From Variovorax sp. DXTD-1 (GTDB lineage Bacteria; Pseudomonadota; Gammaproteobacteria; Burkholderiales; Burkholderiaceae_C), in assembly GCF_003984625.1 (NCBI RefSeq), contig NZ_RWKH01000013.1, positions 1-64,000 on the forward strand: a DNA stretch of 64,000 nt, in the 5' to 3' direction. A program made the position numbers and the translations under genes. Positions 35,692-43,934 of this stretch are shown piece by piece; the first letter of the stretch is position 1; the number at the start of each line of letters is the position of its first letter. Under the pieces are notes generated by a model. The model was not told the origin of the DNA. It did no database searches and saw only the letters and a list, made by a program, of their open reading frames with translations.

Positions 35692-36111
35692 ATGGCATCC
35701 GAATTGAATCAAATCGCAAGCTGGTCGCTGCGCTGGCGCATCGTGCTGGCCGGCGGCCTTTGCCTGACGGCGGCGCTCTCCGCGGCGCAGCCGGCGGAAC
35801 CGAAGATCGTCTTGCATGCCGAGCAGCGGTTTCAGCTGGCGCTCGAAGCACAGACCGCCCGTGACTACCGCACCATGCTCGATGAGCTCAGGCAAGCCGC
35901 CGGTGAGGGCAGTGCCGAGGCGCAGGAGATGCTCGGCATGGTGCTTCTGGCGGGGCCCACGCTTTACGGATCGGCTGTCAAGGCAGACCGCTGCGAGGCC
36001 CGCGGCTGGATGATGAAGGCAGCGTCGCAAGGCAGCGATACGGCGAAGACCCAGCTCATTTTTCTGAACAGGCTGCGCCAGTCTCCGGCGGGCAGAAGCG
36101 CTTGCGAATAG
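35692..36111 (+). CDS. Secreted Sel1-repeat-like small protein
   Basis: 139-residue protein with an N-terminal signal or anchor (LRWRIVLAGGLCLTAALSAA). The mature part has an alpha-helical pair with AEAQEMLGMVLLAG and ARGWMMKAASQGSDTAKTQL, resembling one to two Sel1/TPR-like repeats. Such domains mediate protein contacts. The ATG at 35692 has a GTGGAG site; the frame is open to 35644. Function unknown. Confidence 0.65.
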   Translation: MASELNQIASWSLRWRIVLAGGLCLTAALSAAQPAEPKIVLHAEQRFQLALEAQTARDYRTMLDELRQAAGEGSAEAQEMLGMVLLAGPTLYGSAVKADRCEARGWMMKAASQGSDTAKTQLIFLNRLRQSPAGRSACE

Positions 36112-36264
36112 GCTTTGAACAAGTTGATTGACGGATGAGTCTGCATCCTGGCGACCGTGACCTGCGGTTACCAGAGCGTGTGCGAGGATGCTTCTTCCGG
36201 AAATGCGGGGCTAGACTCTTGGCTCGCAAACCCCTCGGTACCCACGGTACGAGACAGACTTATC

Positions 36265-36612
36265 ATGAAACCCTGGTTGATTTACATCGCGCTTGCTTCG
36301 GCGGGCACCGCCAACGCCGCCGCTGAAAACTGCGAAGCGCTGCGTACCCAGATCGAATCGAAGATTGCCGCCGCCGGCGTCACGCGGTTCACCGTAGCCA
36401 CCGTCGACGCCAACGCCGAGGCGAGCGGCCAGGTGGTGGGCAGCTGCGAGCTCGGCAGCAAGAAGATCGTTTACCAGCGCGAAGGCGCACCACCTGCACC
36501 ACCCGCACCGGATGCAGCCTTGAACGGCGCGCCTCCGCGCGCGGGCGACGAACGCATCCTGACCGAATGCAAGGACGGCACGGTTTCCGTCGGCGGCGAC
36601 TGCAAGAAGTAG
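36265..36612 (+). CDS. DUF1161-family periplasmic protein
   Basis: 115-residue protein with a Sec signal peptide (MKPWLIYIALASAGTANAA). The mature part CEALRTQIESKIAAAGVTRF and VVGSCELGSKKIVYQR is the DUF1161 domain. It is followed by a Pro-Ala-rich spacer (APPAPPAPDA) and a C-terminal ECKDGTVSVGGDCKK stretch, giving four Cys in the mature protein. E. coli YnfD is related. Function unknown. The ATG at 36265 is chosen because it starts the signal peptide. Confidence 0.8.
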   Translation: MKPWLIYIALASAGTANAAAENCEALRTQIESKIAAAGVTRFTVATVDANAEASGQVVGSCELGSKKIVYQREGAPPAPPAPDAALNGAPPRAGDERILTECKDGTVSVGGDCKK

Positions 36613-36645
36613 CCGCCCGGCGCAAAGCCTCTTCCGGAGAAAACC

Positions 36646-37479
36646 TTGTCATCCAAAGCCTTCCGCATCGCACTCTCGGCTTCGGCCGCCGCCGTTGGCG
36701 GCATCGCGGCGTACTGGACGCTGCTGGCAACCCGCCAGGGGCACATTCTGTTCAACGCCCGCAAGCTTCCCGTCGTTCATCTGTCCGACGACTTTTCCAC
36801 CTACTCGCACACGGTGCCGGGCGGCATGGTGCGCGGGTATGTCTATCACCCGCATGGCGAAGAGGCGCTGCAAGACCTCTTCATCTACTTTGCCGGCCGG
36901 GGCGAGGACGTGCGGGCCACCGCGCAGGCATTGCACTGGCTACCGGAAGGCTTCGGCTTTGCCGCTGTCAATTACCGCGGCGTGGCCGATTCGCAGGGCC
37001 ATCCCTCCGAGATTGCCTCCGTGGCAGACGCCATCCAGTTTGCGCGGCACTTGCGCAAGGCCTTTCCGCAGGCGCGCCTGCATGTGGTCGGCCGCAGCCT
37101 GGGCACGGGCGTGGCCATCCAGCTGGTGGCGCAGCAGGAGTTCTCGAGCCTGCAACTGGTCACACCCTACGACTCGATGCTGGAAGTGGCCAAGCGGCGC
37201 TTTCCGCTCGTGCCGCTTTCATTGCTGCTGCGGCATCGCTTCGATTCGCTGACGCACTGCAAGGAGGTGGCCGCCAAGACGCAGGTGCTGCTGGCCGAGC
37301 ATGACGATGTGGTGCTGCCCGAACGCTCGCAGAAGCTCATCGCCGCATGGCCGACACCTATCTCCGTGCAGACCGTTCCAGCCTCCGACCATCACAGCAT
37401 CATGGGCCTGGAAGCGACCTGGCTCCACCTCGTCGACTTTGCGCTGACGGCCATCCTTCCGGAGCCGAAGGCCGCTTGA
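36646..37479 (+). CDS. Membrane-anchored alpha/beta hydrolase
   Basis: 277-residue hydrolase of the serine aminopeptidase/FrsA-like type. One N-terminal hydrophobic segment (about 5-25) is followed by an alpha/beta fold with nucleophile motif GRSLGTG (near residue 150), an acid in LAEHDDVVLP and the catalytic His in SDHHSIMG. It starts at TTG 36646 with CGGAGA 6 bases upstream; no ATG fits better. Substrate unknown. It converges with ureD after 4 bp. Confidence 0.82.
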   Translation: MSSKAFRIALSASAAAVGGIAAYWTLLATRQGHILFNARKLPVVHLSDDFSTYSHTVPGGMVRGYVYHPHGEEALQDLFIYFAGRGEDVRATAQALHWLPEGFGFAAVNYRGVADSQGHPSEIASVADAIQFARHLRKAFPQARLHVVGRSLGTGVAIQLVAQQEFSSLQLVTPYDSMLEVAKRRFPLVPLSLLLRHRFDSLTHCKEVAAKTQVLLAEHDDVVLPERSQKLIAAWPTPISVQTVPASDHHSIMGLEATWLHLVDFALTAILPEPKAA

Positions 37480-37483
37480 CGGC

Positions 37484-38314
37484 CTAGGTGGACCAGATGC
37501 GCGGCGAGCTTGCAGGCAACTGCCACAGCTCCGCGCGCCATGCCTGCCACACTTGCCGCAGCAGCTGCATGGCGGGCTCCACCACCGGCGCGAGCACGCG
37601 CAGCACGACGATCTCCGCATGCGGGCTGGTTGCGCCCGCGCTCTCTTGCAGGCCGTGCGCATCGATGGCCGAGCGTGCGAGCGCCAGCAGTGCCTCGCGC
37701 CGCGCACGCGCGGCCGGCGTACCCGACACGAAGAACAGCGATGCAATGCAGCGATGCCCTCCGAAGCCCAGCGGGCTTTGCAGCAACCGCTCGTCGGCCG
37801 CGTCGATGCGCCCGCGCTCCAGCCAGATGCCCGGCACTTCGATGTGCTGCAGATACGTACCGCGTTCAAAGGGCTGGTTCGCGTTGGGCAAGCCCAAAGC
37901 GGTCACGTCCCAGCCGATCATCTCGGCGCCGGGCTCGGCCTCGATGGTGAGGCGGTTCTCGGCCTTGCAGCCGCTGTAGCAGATGGCCTCGAGCGGCAGC
38001 CATTCGAGCCGCGCACCCTGGGCGAGCCGGATGCGCGTGTGCTGCAGCGCCAGTTCGCCTTCGGAACGATAGAAGCGCGAAGCACCCGGTGTGGTGATGA
38101 GCCCGTGGCTGCCGTCCGCCGCTTCGATGTCGATGTCCAGTGTGTCGCCGCCTACCAGCCCGCCCGGTGGATGCACCAGCACGTTGTGGCAGATCGCATC
38201 GCCTTCGGGATAGAGGCTCTGCAGGATGCGCAGCGGCCCGTCATGGCGAAAGCGCGCAACGCTGCGAGCGGATTCCTGTCGGTAGTCGAGATGTAGGTGG
38301 GCGTGCCAGGGCAT
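37484..38314 (-). CDS. ureD: Urease accessory protein UreD, orphan
   Basis: 276-residue UreD/UreH protein, a chaperone in the UreDFG complex that loads nickel into urease. Typical segments are LHLDYRQESARSVARFRHDG, NVLVHPPGGLVGGDTL, TTPGASRFYRS and LEAICYSG. It is the last gene of the run binding protein - deaminase - ureD (24-bp gap to the deaminase) and not beside ureABC, ureE, ureF or ureG. The urt operon is 29 kb away. It either serves a urease encoded elsewhere or has another maturation role. Confidence 0.93.
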   Translation of the reverse strand: MPWHAHLHLDYRQESARSVARFRHDGPLRILQSLYPEGDAICHNVLVHPPGGLVGGDTLDIDIEAADGSHGLITTPGASRFYRSEGELALQHTRIRLAQGARLEWLPLEAICYSGCKAENRLTIEAEPGAEMIGWDVTALGLPNANQPFERGTYLQHIEVPGIWLERGRIDAADERLLQSPLGFGGHRCIASLFFVSGTPAARARREALLALARSAIDAHGLQESAGATSPHAEIVVLRVLAPVVEPAMQLLRQVWQAWRAELWQLPASSPRIWST

Positions 38315-38338
38315 CCCTGGAGTCTAGTCGGGCGTCCT

Positions 38339-38884
38339 TTACTTCCATGCTCCGTCATGCGCGGCGCTCGCCTCGTCGAGCAACGCAGGCCCGATGCACT
38401 CGATAGGATGCGGCGATGCGCGAAACACATCGCGGCACGACAGCTCCGCGTCGCGCTGGTCTTGCCGCTCGCCGCGGAACACGCGCAGCCGCTCGGCGTC
38501 GATGCCGAACACCACGCGGCCGATGTTTGACCAGAAGATGGCGCCCGCGCACATCACGCAGGGCTCGCCCGATGCATAGATGGTGGCGCCCGCAAGCTCT
38601 TCGCGCGTGAGGCCTTTCCCGGCCAGCGCGCGTAGCGCATTCACCTCCGCATGCGCGGTGCAGTCGCCGGTTTCGGTGTTGCTGTTGCCGGCCTCGGCCA
38701 GCACTTCGCCGGCGGCCGAGACGATGACCGATCCGAAGGGTCGGTTGCCGCGCCTGCGTGCCGCGTGCGACCAGACGATGGCCTTGCGCAGGTAGCGTTC
38801 GTCGCGCTCGTCGAGTGTGTTTTCTTCAGGGGGTACGGTGTGGCTGTTGCTGATGTTCATGCCTTGGGTAATGTCTTGGCTCAT
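38339..38884 (-). CDS. Nucleoside/base deaminase, guanine deaminase-like (copy 1)
   Basis: 181-residue zinc enzyme of the cytidine deaminase fold. Zinc and proton-shuttle motifs are CTAHAEVNAL (His and catalytic Glu) and SGEPCVMCAGAIFWS (two Cys). The overall pattern, with FWSNIGRVVFG and SCRDVF, fits small guanine/nucleoside deaminases rather than tRNA-editing TadA. The substrate is not certain. Its ATG overlaps the stop of the upstream binding-protein gene (ATGA), and ureD follows, so deamination, uptake and nitrogen release appear linked. Confidence 0.88.
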   Translation of the reverse strand: MSQDITQGMNISNSHTVPPEENTLDERDERYLRKAIVWSHAARRRGNRPFGSVIVSAAGEVLAEAGNSNTETGDCTAHAEVNALRALAGKGLTREELAGATIYASGEPCVMCAGAIFWSNIGRVVFGIDAERLRVFRGERQDQRDAELSCRDVFRASPHPIECIGPALLDEASAAHDGAWK

Positions 38885-39906
38885 GTCCTGGAAAGGGTGC
38901 GTTCGCTGCGCGATGGCAGCATCGATGTGTTGAAGATGGCGTCGGACGCGGGCTTGACCTTGAGGCCGAATACGTCGACGACTTCGTCGACCTGCTGCTC
39001 CAGTGTGAGCTTCTTGATGTCGCCCAGGCCGTGGCCCCGCGTGTCCGCCGCGCCCACGTATTGCGCGGTGACGCCCCAGCGTTCGAGCTCCATCTTTTCG
39101 TCGAGGATGGGTTCGCGCTGGCGCATGGCCGCGATGCTGGGCGCCGGGTTGGCAAAGGTCTCGACGATGGCGCGGTTGGTGGCGCGCAGAAAGGCCGCAA
39201 CCAGCCTGGGGTTCTGCGCGATGAGGTTGCTGCTCGCAAGAATGGCGTTGCCGTACAGGTCGACGCCCGCGTCCGAATACTTGAGCACCGACAGCTCCCC
39301 GGGCTTCATGCGCGCGAAGAGCGATATGGCGGAGTCATGGAAGTAAGTGGCTGCATCGACGTCGCCGCGCACCATCACGTTGTCGCGCGCGCTGAAGTCG
39401 GTGGTCTGCCACTGGAAGGCATCGCTGCGCATGCCTTGCTTGCGCGCCACCATCGGCCAGGCGCGGCGGGTCGATTCGACGGCTGCCGCGGCCACCTTCT
39501 TGCCCGCAAGGCTCTTGAAGTCGCCGGTCACGCCGCGGTCCTTGCGGCCGATGATCACGAAGGGTGCGCGGTTGTAGTACTGGTACACGGCCTGCACCAT
39601 CGGGGTGCCCGGGTTCTGCGCATTGAACTCGACCAGGGAGCTGATGTCGCCCAGGCCCAGCTGGTAGACGCCGCTCGCGATGCGCGTGATCGACGCGACA
39701 GAGCCGGCGCCGGTGTCGATGGTGACGTCCAGGCCTTCGTCCCTGTAGTAGCCCTTGCTGTGCGCAAGAAAGAACGGCGCGGTCTGGCCGTTGATGCGGA
39801 AGTCGAGCGTGAACTTGAGCGAGGTCAGCTTGCCGCCGCCCTGGGCGAACACAGCAGGAGCGGCAAGGGTGGCGGCACTGGCCGCAAGAAAGAATCGACG
39901 TTGCAT
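38881..39906 (-). CDS. NMT1/THI5-like ABC binding protein (orphan copy)
   Basis: 341-residue periplasmic binding protein with a signal peptide ending near VFAQ (about residue 22). The stretch LDFRINGQTAPFFLAHSKGYY and GLDVTIDTGAGS place it in the NMT1/ThiY/SsuA-like group that binds heterocycles, sulfonates or nitrate. It is a clear paralogue of the binding protein at 49388 (shared GLDVTID, TR.ASG.Y and D..L.EF patterns). No permease or ATPase gene is adjacent, so it may use the importer at 47748-49388. The start ATG is the one before the twin-Arg-like MQRRFFLAAS. Confidence 0.88.
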   Translation of the reverse strand: MQRRFFLAASAATLAAPAVFAQGGGKLTSLKFTLDFRINGQTAPFFLAHSKGYYRDEGLDVTIDTGAGSVASITRIASGVYQLGLGDISSLVEFNAQNPGTPMVQAVYQYYNRAPFVIIGRKDRGVTGDFKSLAGKKVAAAAVESTRRAWPMVARKQGMRSDAFQWQTTDFSARDNVMVRGDVDAATYFHDSAISLFARMKPGELSVLKYSDAGVDLYGNAILASSNLIAQNPRLVAAFLRATNRAIVETFANPAPSIAAMRQREPILDEKMELERWGVTAQYVGAADTRGHGLGDIKKLTLEQQVDEVVDVFGLKVKPASDAIFNTSMLPSRSERTLSRT

Positions 39907-39963
39907 GTGGGGCCTCGGAATTCTCGGGTCTTGAACCCTCCCGCCCAAGGCAGGAGGCACTTC

Positions 39964-40024
39964 AAGAGCAATTTCCGGGCGGGCGCACAACGGTGGTGCG
40001 TGCGCTGCTGAACGCTTCTACTCT
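39964..40024 (-). promoter_or_regulatory. Regulatory block upstream of the binding protein-deaminase-ureD operon
   Basis: Read towards the binding-protein gene, this contains AGAGTAGAAGCGTTCAGC (40024-40007) followed by GGAAATTGCTCTT (39976-39964), ending 57 bp before the ATG. The identical two blocks, in the same order and orientation to the gene, precede the divergent Rieske gene. The spacing between blocks is 30 bp here and 10 bp there. It is a probable shared operator or promoter. The remainder of the 347-bp intergenic region (39907-40253) contains no gene. Confidence 0.65.
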
Positions 40025-40167
40025 TGCGCAAGTTCATGCACGAGCCATGCCAAGCCGCATGCCACGGTCTTTTGCTCGGGCATTGCAATCAGGGGCTGGG
40101 CAGGGGCTTGGAAGATGCGCCGTCGCGCGCCACAATGCGGGCGCGCAATTTGCATGGCAAGTGGCGC

Positions 40168-40208
40168 AGAGTAGAAGCGTTCAGCCCCCGCGGCAGGAAA
40201 TTGCTCTT
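40168..40208 (+). promoter_or_regulatory. Regulatory block upstream of the Rieske oxygenase gene
   Basis: AGAGTAGAAGCGTTCAGC (40168-40185) and GGAAATTGCTCTT (40196-40208), exact inverted copies of the blocks at 40007-40024 and 39964-39976. The second block ends 45 bp before the Rieske ATG. Perfect matches of 18 and 13 bases at matched positions before two divergent genes are very unlikely by chance. Confidence 0.65.
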
Positions 40209-40253
40209 TCACGTTCGTTCGTACCCACGCGCAACAACAGAAGGAGTTCACGC

Positions 40254-41336
40254 ATGCTCGTTACCCAACAACCCGTCTTCCGCAAGTTCTGGCATGCCGT
40301 CATGCCGCTTGCCGACCTGGCCCACGGCCCCAAGCCCTTCACGCTGCTGGGCGAAGACATCGTTCTCTTCATCGATGCCGACGGCCAGCCCGCTGCGCTG
40401 CGCGACCGCTGCTGCCATCGCACGGCCAAGCTTTCGAAGGGCTGGTGCGTCGACGGCGAAGGCAGGGCCTGCGGGCAGGGCGCCATCCAATGCGGTTATC
40501 ACGGCTGGACCTACGACCGCAGCGGGCAGGTGATCCGCATTCCGCAGTACGAGCCCGACCGCAAGATTTCGCCGGAGTACAAGACGACCGCCTACCGCTG
40601 CACCGCCCGCTACGGCTATGCATGGGTGGCGCTGGAAGAACCGCTTGCGGACATTCCGGCGATTCCGGAATTCACCGACCCGGGCTACCGCACCATCTTC
40701 CAGTTCCATGAAGAGTGGCAGACCAGCCCGATGCGCGCGCTGGAAAATTCGTTCGACAACTCGCACTTCAGCTTTGTGCACCGCGCGACTTTCGGCGTGG
40801 CGGCGAGCCCGAAGCCGAGCAAGTACGTACTGGTAGAAAACGAGGGCGGCTTCTACGCAGAGACGGTGATCGAGGCGGCCAACCCGGTCAAGTTTCACGC
40901 CATCAGCGGCGTGACTGACCCGATCACCACGCGCCACATGCGCAACGCTTACTTCTTGCCGTTCTCGCGCCGGCTCGACATCGAATACCCGAGCGGCGTG
41001 CGGCACATCATCATCAACTGCTTCACACCCATCGACGATGGCCGCATGCAGCTGTGCCAATGGCTGTTCCGCAACGACACCGAGGCCGATTGCGCGGCGC
41101 AGATGCTGATCGACTTCGACGAGGAGATCACGCGCGAGGACAAGGACATCCTCGAATCAACCGATCCCGATGCGCTGGTCGACACGCGGCGGCGCGGTGT
41201 CGAATATTCGATGGAGTCCGATCGGCCGGGGATGCTGATACGCAAGCACCTGATGCAGTTGCTTGCGAAGCATGGCGAGGCGGAGGTTTATCGCGGAATG
41301 AACGCTGTGGCCATTCCGATTGCGAAGGCTGCCTGA
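40254..41336 (+). CDS. Rieske non-heme iron oxygenase, alpha subunit
   Basis: 360-residue oxygenase component. The Rieske [2Fe-2S] site has Cys53-x-His55 (RDRCCHR) and Cys80-x2-His83 (QCGYHGW). The mononuclear iron site is Asp168-x2-His171-x4-His176 (DNSHFSFVH) with a later Asp. The N-terminus FRKFWHAVMPLADL and the short single-subunit form resemble demethylase-type enzymes (vanillate, phthalate, or purine N-demethylases such as NdmA). No reductase gene is adjacent. The start has AAGGAG upstream; the frame is open to 39993, but that is the regulatory region. Divergence from the deaminase-ureD operon suggests a nitrogen heterocycle substrate (inference). Confidence 0.9.
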   Translation: MLVTQQPVFRKFWHAVMPLADLAHGPKPFTLLGEDIVLFIDADGQPAALRDRCCHRTAKLSKGWCVDGEGRACGQGAIQCGYHGWTYDRSGQVIRIPQYEPDRKISPEYKTTAYRCTARYGYAWVALEEPLADIPAIPEFTDPGYRTIFQFHEEWQTSPMRALENSFDNSHFSFVHRATFGVAASPKPSKYVLVENEGGFYAETVIEAANPVKFHAISGVTDPITTRHMRNAYFLPFSRRLDIEYPSGVRHIIINCFTPIDDGRMQLCQWLFRNDTEADCAAQMLIDFDEEITREDKDILESTDPDALVDTRRRGVEYSMESDRPGMLIRKHLMQLLAKHGEAEVYRGMNAVAIPIAKAA

Positions 41337-41382
41337 GTTTTTTTGGCGCTGTTGGTGTTGTTCAGGGCGGCGCACCCGCCGA

Positions 41383-41599
41383 CGGGGTACCTTTCTCCGC
41401 GAATGTCCCCCGGCCTGCGGCCTCCTCCTTTATTTCGCTGCGCAAGGCACCCCATCGACGTGTGCGTGATGAACGGTGGTCGTTGATCGGCCGCCCACCA
41501 GCAGCGTGCCCCGGTGCACAGGGCATCGGGTGCTCCGCGCAGCGAAATAAAGGAGGAGGGGCGCAGCCCCGGGGGACATTCGCGGAGGGGAGTACCCGG
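41383..41599. repeat. Long imperfect inverted repeat (MITE-like) between Rieske gene and dadA
   Basis: Two arms of about 80 bases (41383-41465 and 41517-41599). They share a perfect 23-base block (41421-41443 with 41537-41559) and a perfect 19-base block (41395-41413 with 41569-41587); the outer ends GGGTAC / GTACCC also pair. The centre of about 90 bases (41444-41536) is not coding. The element fills most of the 315-bp gap between two convergent genes and may also act as a bidirectional terminator. Only one copy is in the window; I believe such elements are common in Variovorax, from memory. Confidence 0.8.
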
Positions 41600-41651
41600 T
41601 GGCCTTTGCACAAGCCCCGAACAGCAGCCCCAAAACCGCAGGCCTCAGGCC

Positions 41652-42953
41652 TCAGACCGCAGCAGTCGCAGGATTCGGACGCGCCGCGCGCGACGTCCCT
41701 TGCGTATAGCGGTCTATCGCCAGCCCGTCCGTGCGAATCTCCGGCCGCTGACCCGTCACGAGGTCGGAGATCAGCTTGCCCGAGCCGCATGCCATCGTCC
41801 ACCCCAGCGTGCCGTGGCCCGTGTTCAAAAACAGGTTCGGGTAGCGCGTGGTGCCGACGATGGGTGTGCTGTCGGGCGTCATCGGGCGCAGGCCAGTCCA
41901 GAAGGTGGCGCGCGGTAGATCGCCGCCGGGGAACAGGTCGCTCACCACCTTCTCTAGCGTGGCGCGGCGATGCGGGTTCAGCCGCAGGTCGAAACCGCCG
42001 AGCTCGGCCATGCCGCCCACGCGAATGCGGTTGTCGAAACGCGTGACCGCCACCTTGTAGGTCTCGTCGAGCACGGTCGATTGCGGCGCCAGCGACTCGT
42101 CAACGAGCGGCACGGTGAGCGAATAGCCCTTGACGGGATACACCGGAATGTCCAGCCCCAGCGATGCGATGGCCGCACGCGAATAGCTGCCGAAGGCCAT
42201 CACGTAGCGGTCGGCCGTAAGAATTTTGCCTGCCTTGGTGCGCACGCCGGTGATGCGGCCGCCGTCGGTCTCCAGTCCGTCGATGGTTTGGCCGAAGCGG
42301 AAGTCCACGCCCAGGCCGCGCGCGATGTCGGCAAGGCCGCGAGTGAACAGGTGGCAGTCGCCGGTTTCGTCGTTCGGCAGGCGCAGGCCGCCCGAGAGCC
42401 GGTCGCGCGCACCGGCCAGCGCCGGCTCAACACGCGCGAGCGCATCGCGGTCGAGCAGTTCGTAGGGCACGCCGCATTCCTCGAGCACCGCAATGTCGCG
42501 CTGCACTGCATCGAGCTGCGCCTGAGTGCGGAACAGCTGCAGCGTGCCGCCGGTGCGTTGTTCGTATTGAAGGCCCGTTTCGGCGCGCAGTTGCTGCAGG
42601 CAGCCGCGGCTGTATTCGGCCACGCGCATCATGCGTTCCTTGTTCACCGCGTAGCGCTCCGGCGAGCAGTTGCGCAGCATCGCCGCCATCCAGCGCAGCT
42701 GGAACAGCGTGCCGTCCGGGCGGATCGACAGCGGCGCGTGCTTCTGGAACATCCACTTGATCGCCTTCAGCGGAATGCCCGGCGCGGCCCATGGCGTCGA
42801 GTAGCCGGGCGACACCTGCCCGGCGTTGCCGAAGCTGGTTTCTTCGGCCGGGCCGGCCTGCCGGTCGAGCAGCGTCACGTCGGCGCCGGAGCGCGCGAGG
42901 TAGTAGGCCGTCGTGGTGCCGATCACGCCGCCGCCAAGAACGATGACTTTCAT
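41652..42953 (-). CDS. dadA: D-amino acid dehydrogenase DadA
   Basis: FAD flavoprotein at the inner membrane that oxidises D-amino acids (mainly D-alanine) to keto acids and ammonia, 433 residues. The N-terminal FAD motif is [18 protein letters not shown], followed by [22 protein letters not shown], which is diagnostic of DadA, and the C-terminal [16 protein letters not shown]. The ATG is 128 bp from the divergent Lrp-type regulator. No alanine racemase gene is adjacent. Confidence 0.95.
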   Translation of the reverse strand: MKVIVLGGGVIGTTTAYYLARSGADVTLLDRQAGPAEETSFGNAGQVSPGYSTPWAAPGIPLKAIKWMFQKHAPLSIRPDGTLFQLRWMAAMLRNCSPERYAVNKERMMRVAEYSRGCLQQLRAETGLQYEQRTGGTLQLFRTQAQLDAVQRDIAVLEECGVPYELLDRDALARVEPALAGARDRLSGGLRLPNDETGDCHLFTRGLADIARGLGVDFRFGQTIDGLETDGGRITGVRTKAGKILTADRYVMAFGSYSRAAIASLGLDIPVYPVKGYSLTVPLVDESLAPQSTVLDETYKVAVTRFDNRIRVGGMAELGGFDLRLNPHRRATLEKVVSDLFPGGDLPRATFWTGLRPMTPDSTPIVGTTRYPNLFLNTGHGTLGWTMACGSGKLISDLVTGQRPEIRTDGLAIDRYTQGTSRAARPNPATAAV

Positions 42954-43030
42954 GGATATTTACCAGATTGAAGGTGAATACACGAAATCTAAGGCGCACA
43001 ATGCGGTGGATTTCATCGTTTTCAAGCGGC

Positions 43031-43051
43031 TTTCAGTGAAAGTCACTGAAA
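43031..43051 (+). promoter_or_regulatory. Perfect palindrome, likely Lrp-type operator
   Basis: Arms TTTCAGTGA and TCACTGAAA (9 bp, perfect) around AAG, centred 41 bp before the Lrp-type gene's ATG and about 88 bp from the dadA ATG. The dyad fits a site for the adjacent Lrp/AsnC protein controlling itself and dadA. Confidence 0.65.
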
Positions 43052-43081
43052 ACTTTTGCCCAATGCCCTGCGAGGAGTGAA

Positions 43082-43549
43082 ATGCCCGAACTCGACCGCA
43101 TCGACCGCAAGATCCTCGACCTGCTGCAGCGCCAGGGCCGCATTTCCATGACCGAACTGGCCGAGCGCATCGGCCTGTCGGCATCGCCTTGCGCCGAACG
43201 CGTGAAGCGCATGGAGCGCGAAGGCGTCATCAGCGGCTACCACGCGCATGTGTCGCCCGAGGCGCTGGGCAAGACGCTGCTGGTGTTCGTCGAAATCAAG
43301 CTTTCCGCCAAGTCGGGCGACGTGTTCGACAAGGTCCGCAAGGAACTGCTCCACATGCCCGAGGTGCTCGAGTGCCACCTGGTCTCGGGCAGCTTCGACT
43401 ACCTGGTGAAGGCGCGCCTGAGCGGCATGAGCGAGTACCGGCACCTCTTGGGCGACATTCTCAAGAAGCTGCCCGTGGCGGCCGAGTCGCACAGCTACGT
43501 GGTGATGGAAGAAATCAAGGAAACGCTGATGCTCGCGGTCGACCGTTGA
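43082..43549 (+). CDS. Lrp/AsnC-family regulator, likely of dadA
   Basis: 155-residue leucine-responsive-type regulator. Helix-turn-helix is at residues about 20-45 (GRISMTELAERIGLSASPCA with ERVKRMEREGVI), followed by the RAM ligand-binding domain (VFVEIKLSAKSGDVFD, EVLECHLVSGSFDYLVKARL). The start ATG has CGAGGAG upstream. It is divergent from dadA, as in many proteobacteria where a DadR/AlaR-type Lrp protein activates dadA in response to alanine (established for related systems; inference here). Confidence 0.92.
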   Translation: MPELDRIDRKILDLLQRQGRISMTELAERIGLSASPCAERVKRMEREGVISGYHAHVSPEALGKTLLVFVEIKLSAKSGDVFDKVRKELLHMPEVLECHLVSGSFDYLVKARLSGMSEYRHLLGDILKKLPVAAESHSYVVMEEIKETLMLAVDR

Positions 43550-43562
43550 GTACTGCCGCCGT

Positions 43563-43895
43563 TCAGCGCGCCGCGCTCGCGCGCTTGGCGTAGCGGTCGC
43601 CCCAATCGGCCAGCGGCCCAAGCGCGGCATTGAGCGATGCGCCGAGCTTCGTCTCCGAATACTCCACCCGCGGCGGCACTTCGTGGAACACCTCGCGGTG
43701 CACGATGCCGTCCGCCTCCAGTTCGCGCAGTTGCTGGATCAGCATCTTCTCGCTGATGTCCGGCAAGAGCCGCTTCAGCTCGCCGAAGCGGCGCGGCTGC
43801 GCATGAAGCTCCCAAAGGATCACGGCTTTCCACTTGCCGCCGATGACCTCGAACGCGGGGCCGATGCCGCAGTTGTAGGGTTTTTTGGCTTTCAT
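43563..43895 (-). CDS. HxlR-family winged-helix regulator
   Basis: 110-residue MarR/HxlR-type repressor or activator. The CGIGPAFEVIGGKWKAVILW start, FGELKRLLPDISEKMLIQQL recognition region and HREVFHEVPPRVEYSET wing are standard. One N-terminal Cys in YNCGIG is at the position often used for redox or electrophile sensing in this family. The ATG at 43895 is chosen; a TTG at 43919 would add 8 residues. It is divergent from the imine-reductase-like gene, with a clear palindrome between them. Confidence 0.9.
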   Translation of the reverse strand: MKAKKPYNCGIGPAFEVIGGKWKAVILWELHAQPRRFGELKRLLPDISEKMLIQQLRELEADGIVHREVFHEVPPRVEYSETKLGASLNAALGPLADWGDRYAKRASAAR

Positions 43896-43934
43896 CCGTT
43901 CTTGCCCTTGCTGGTTCAATACATATGTTTTGGT

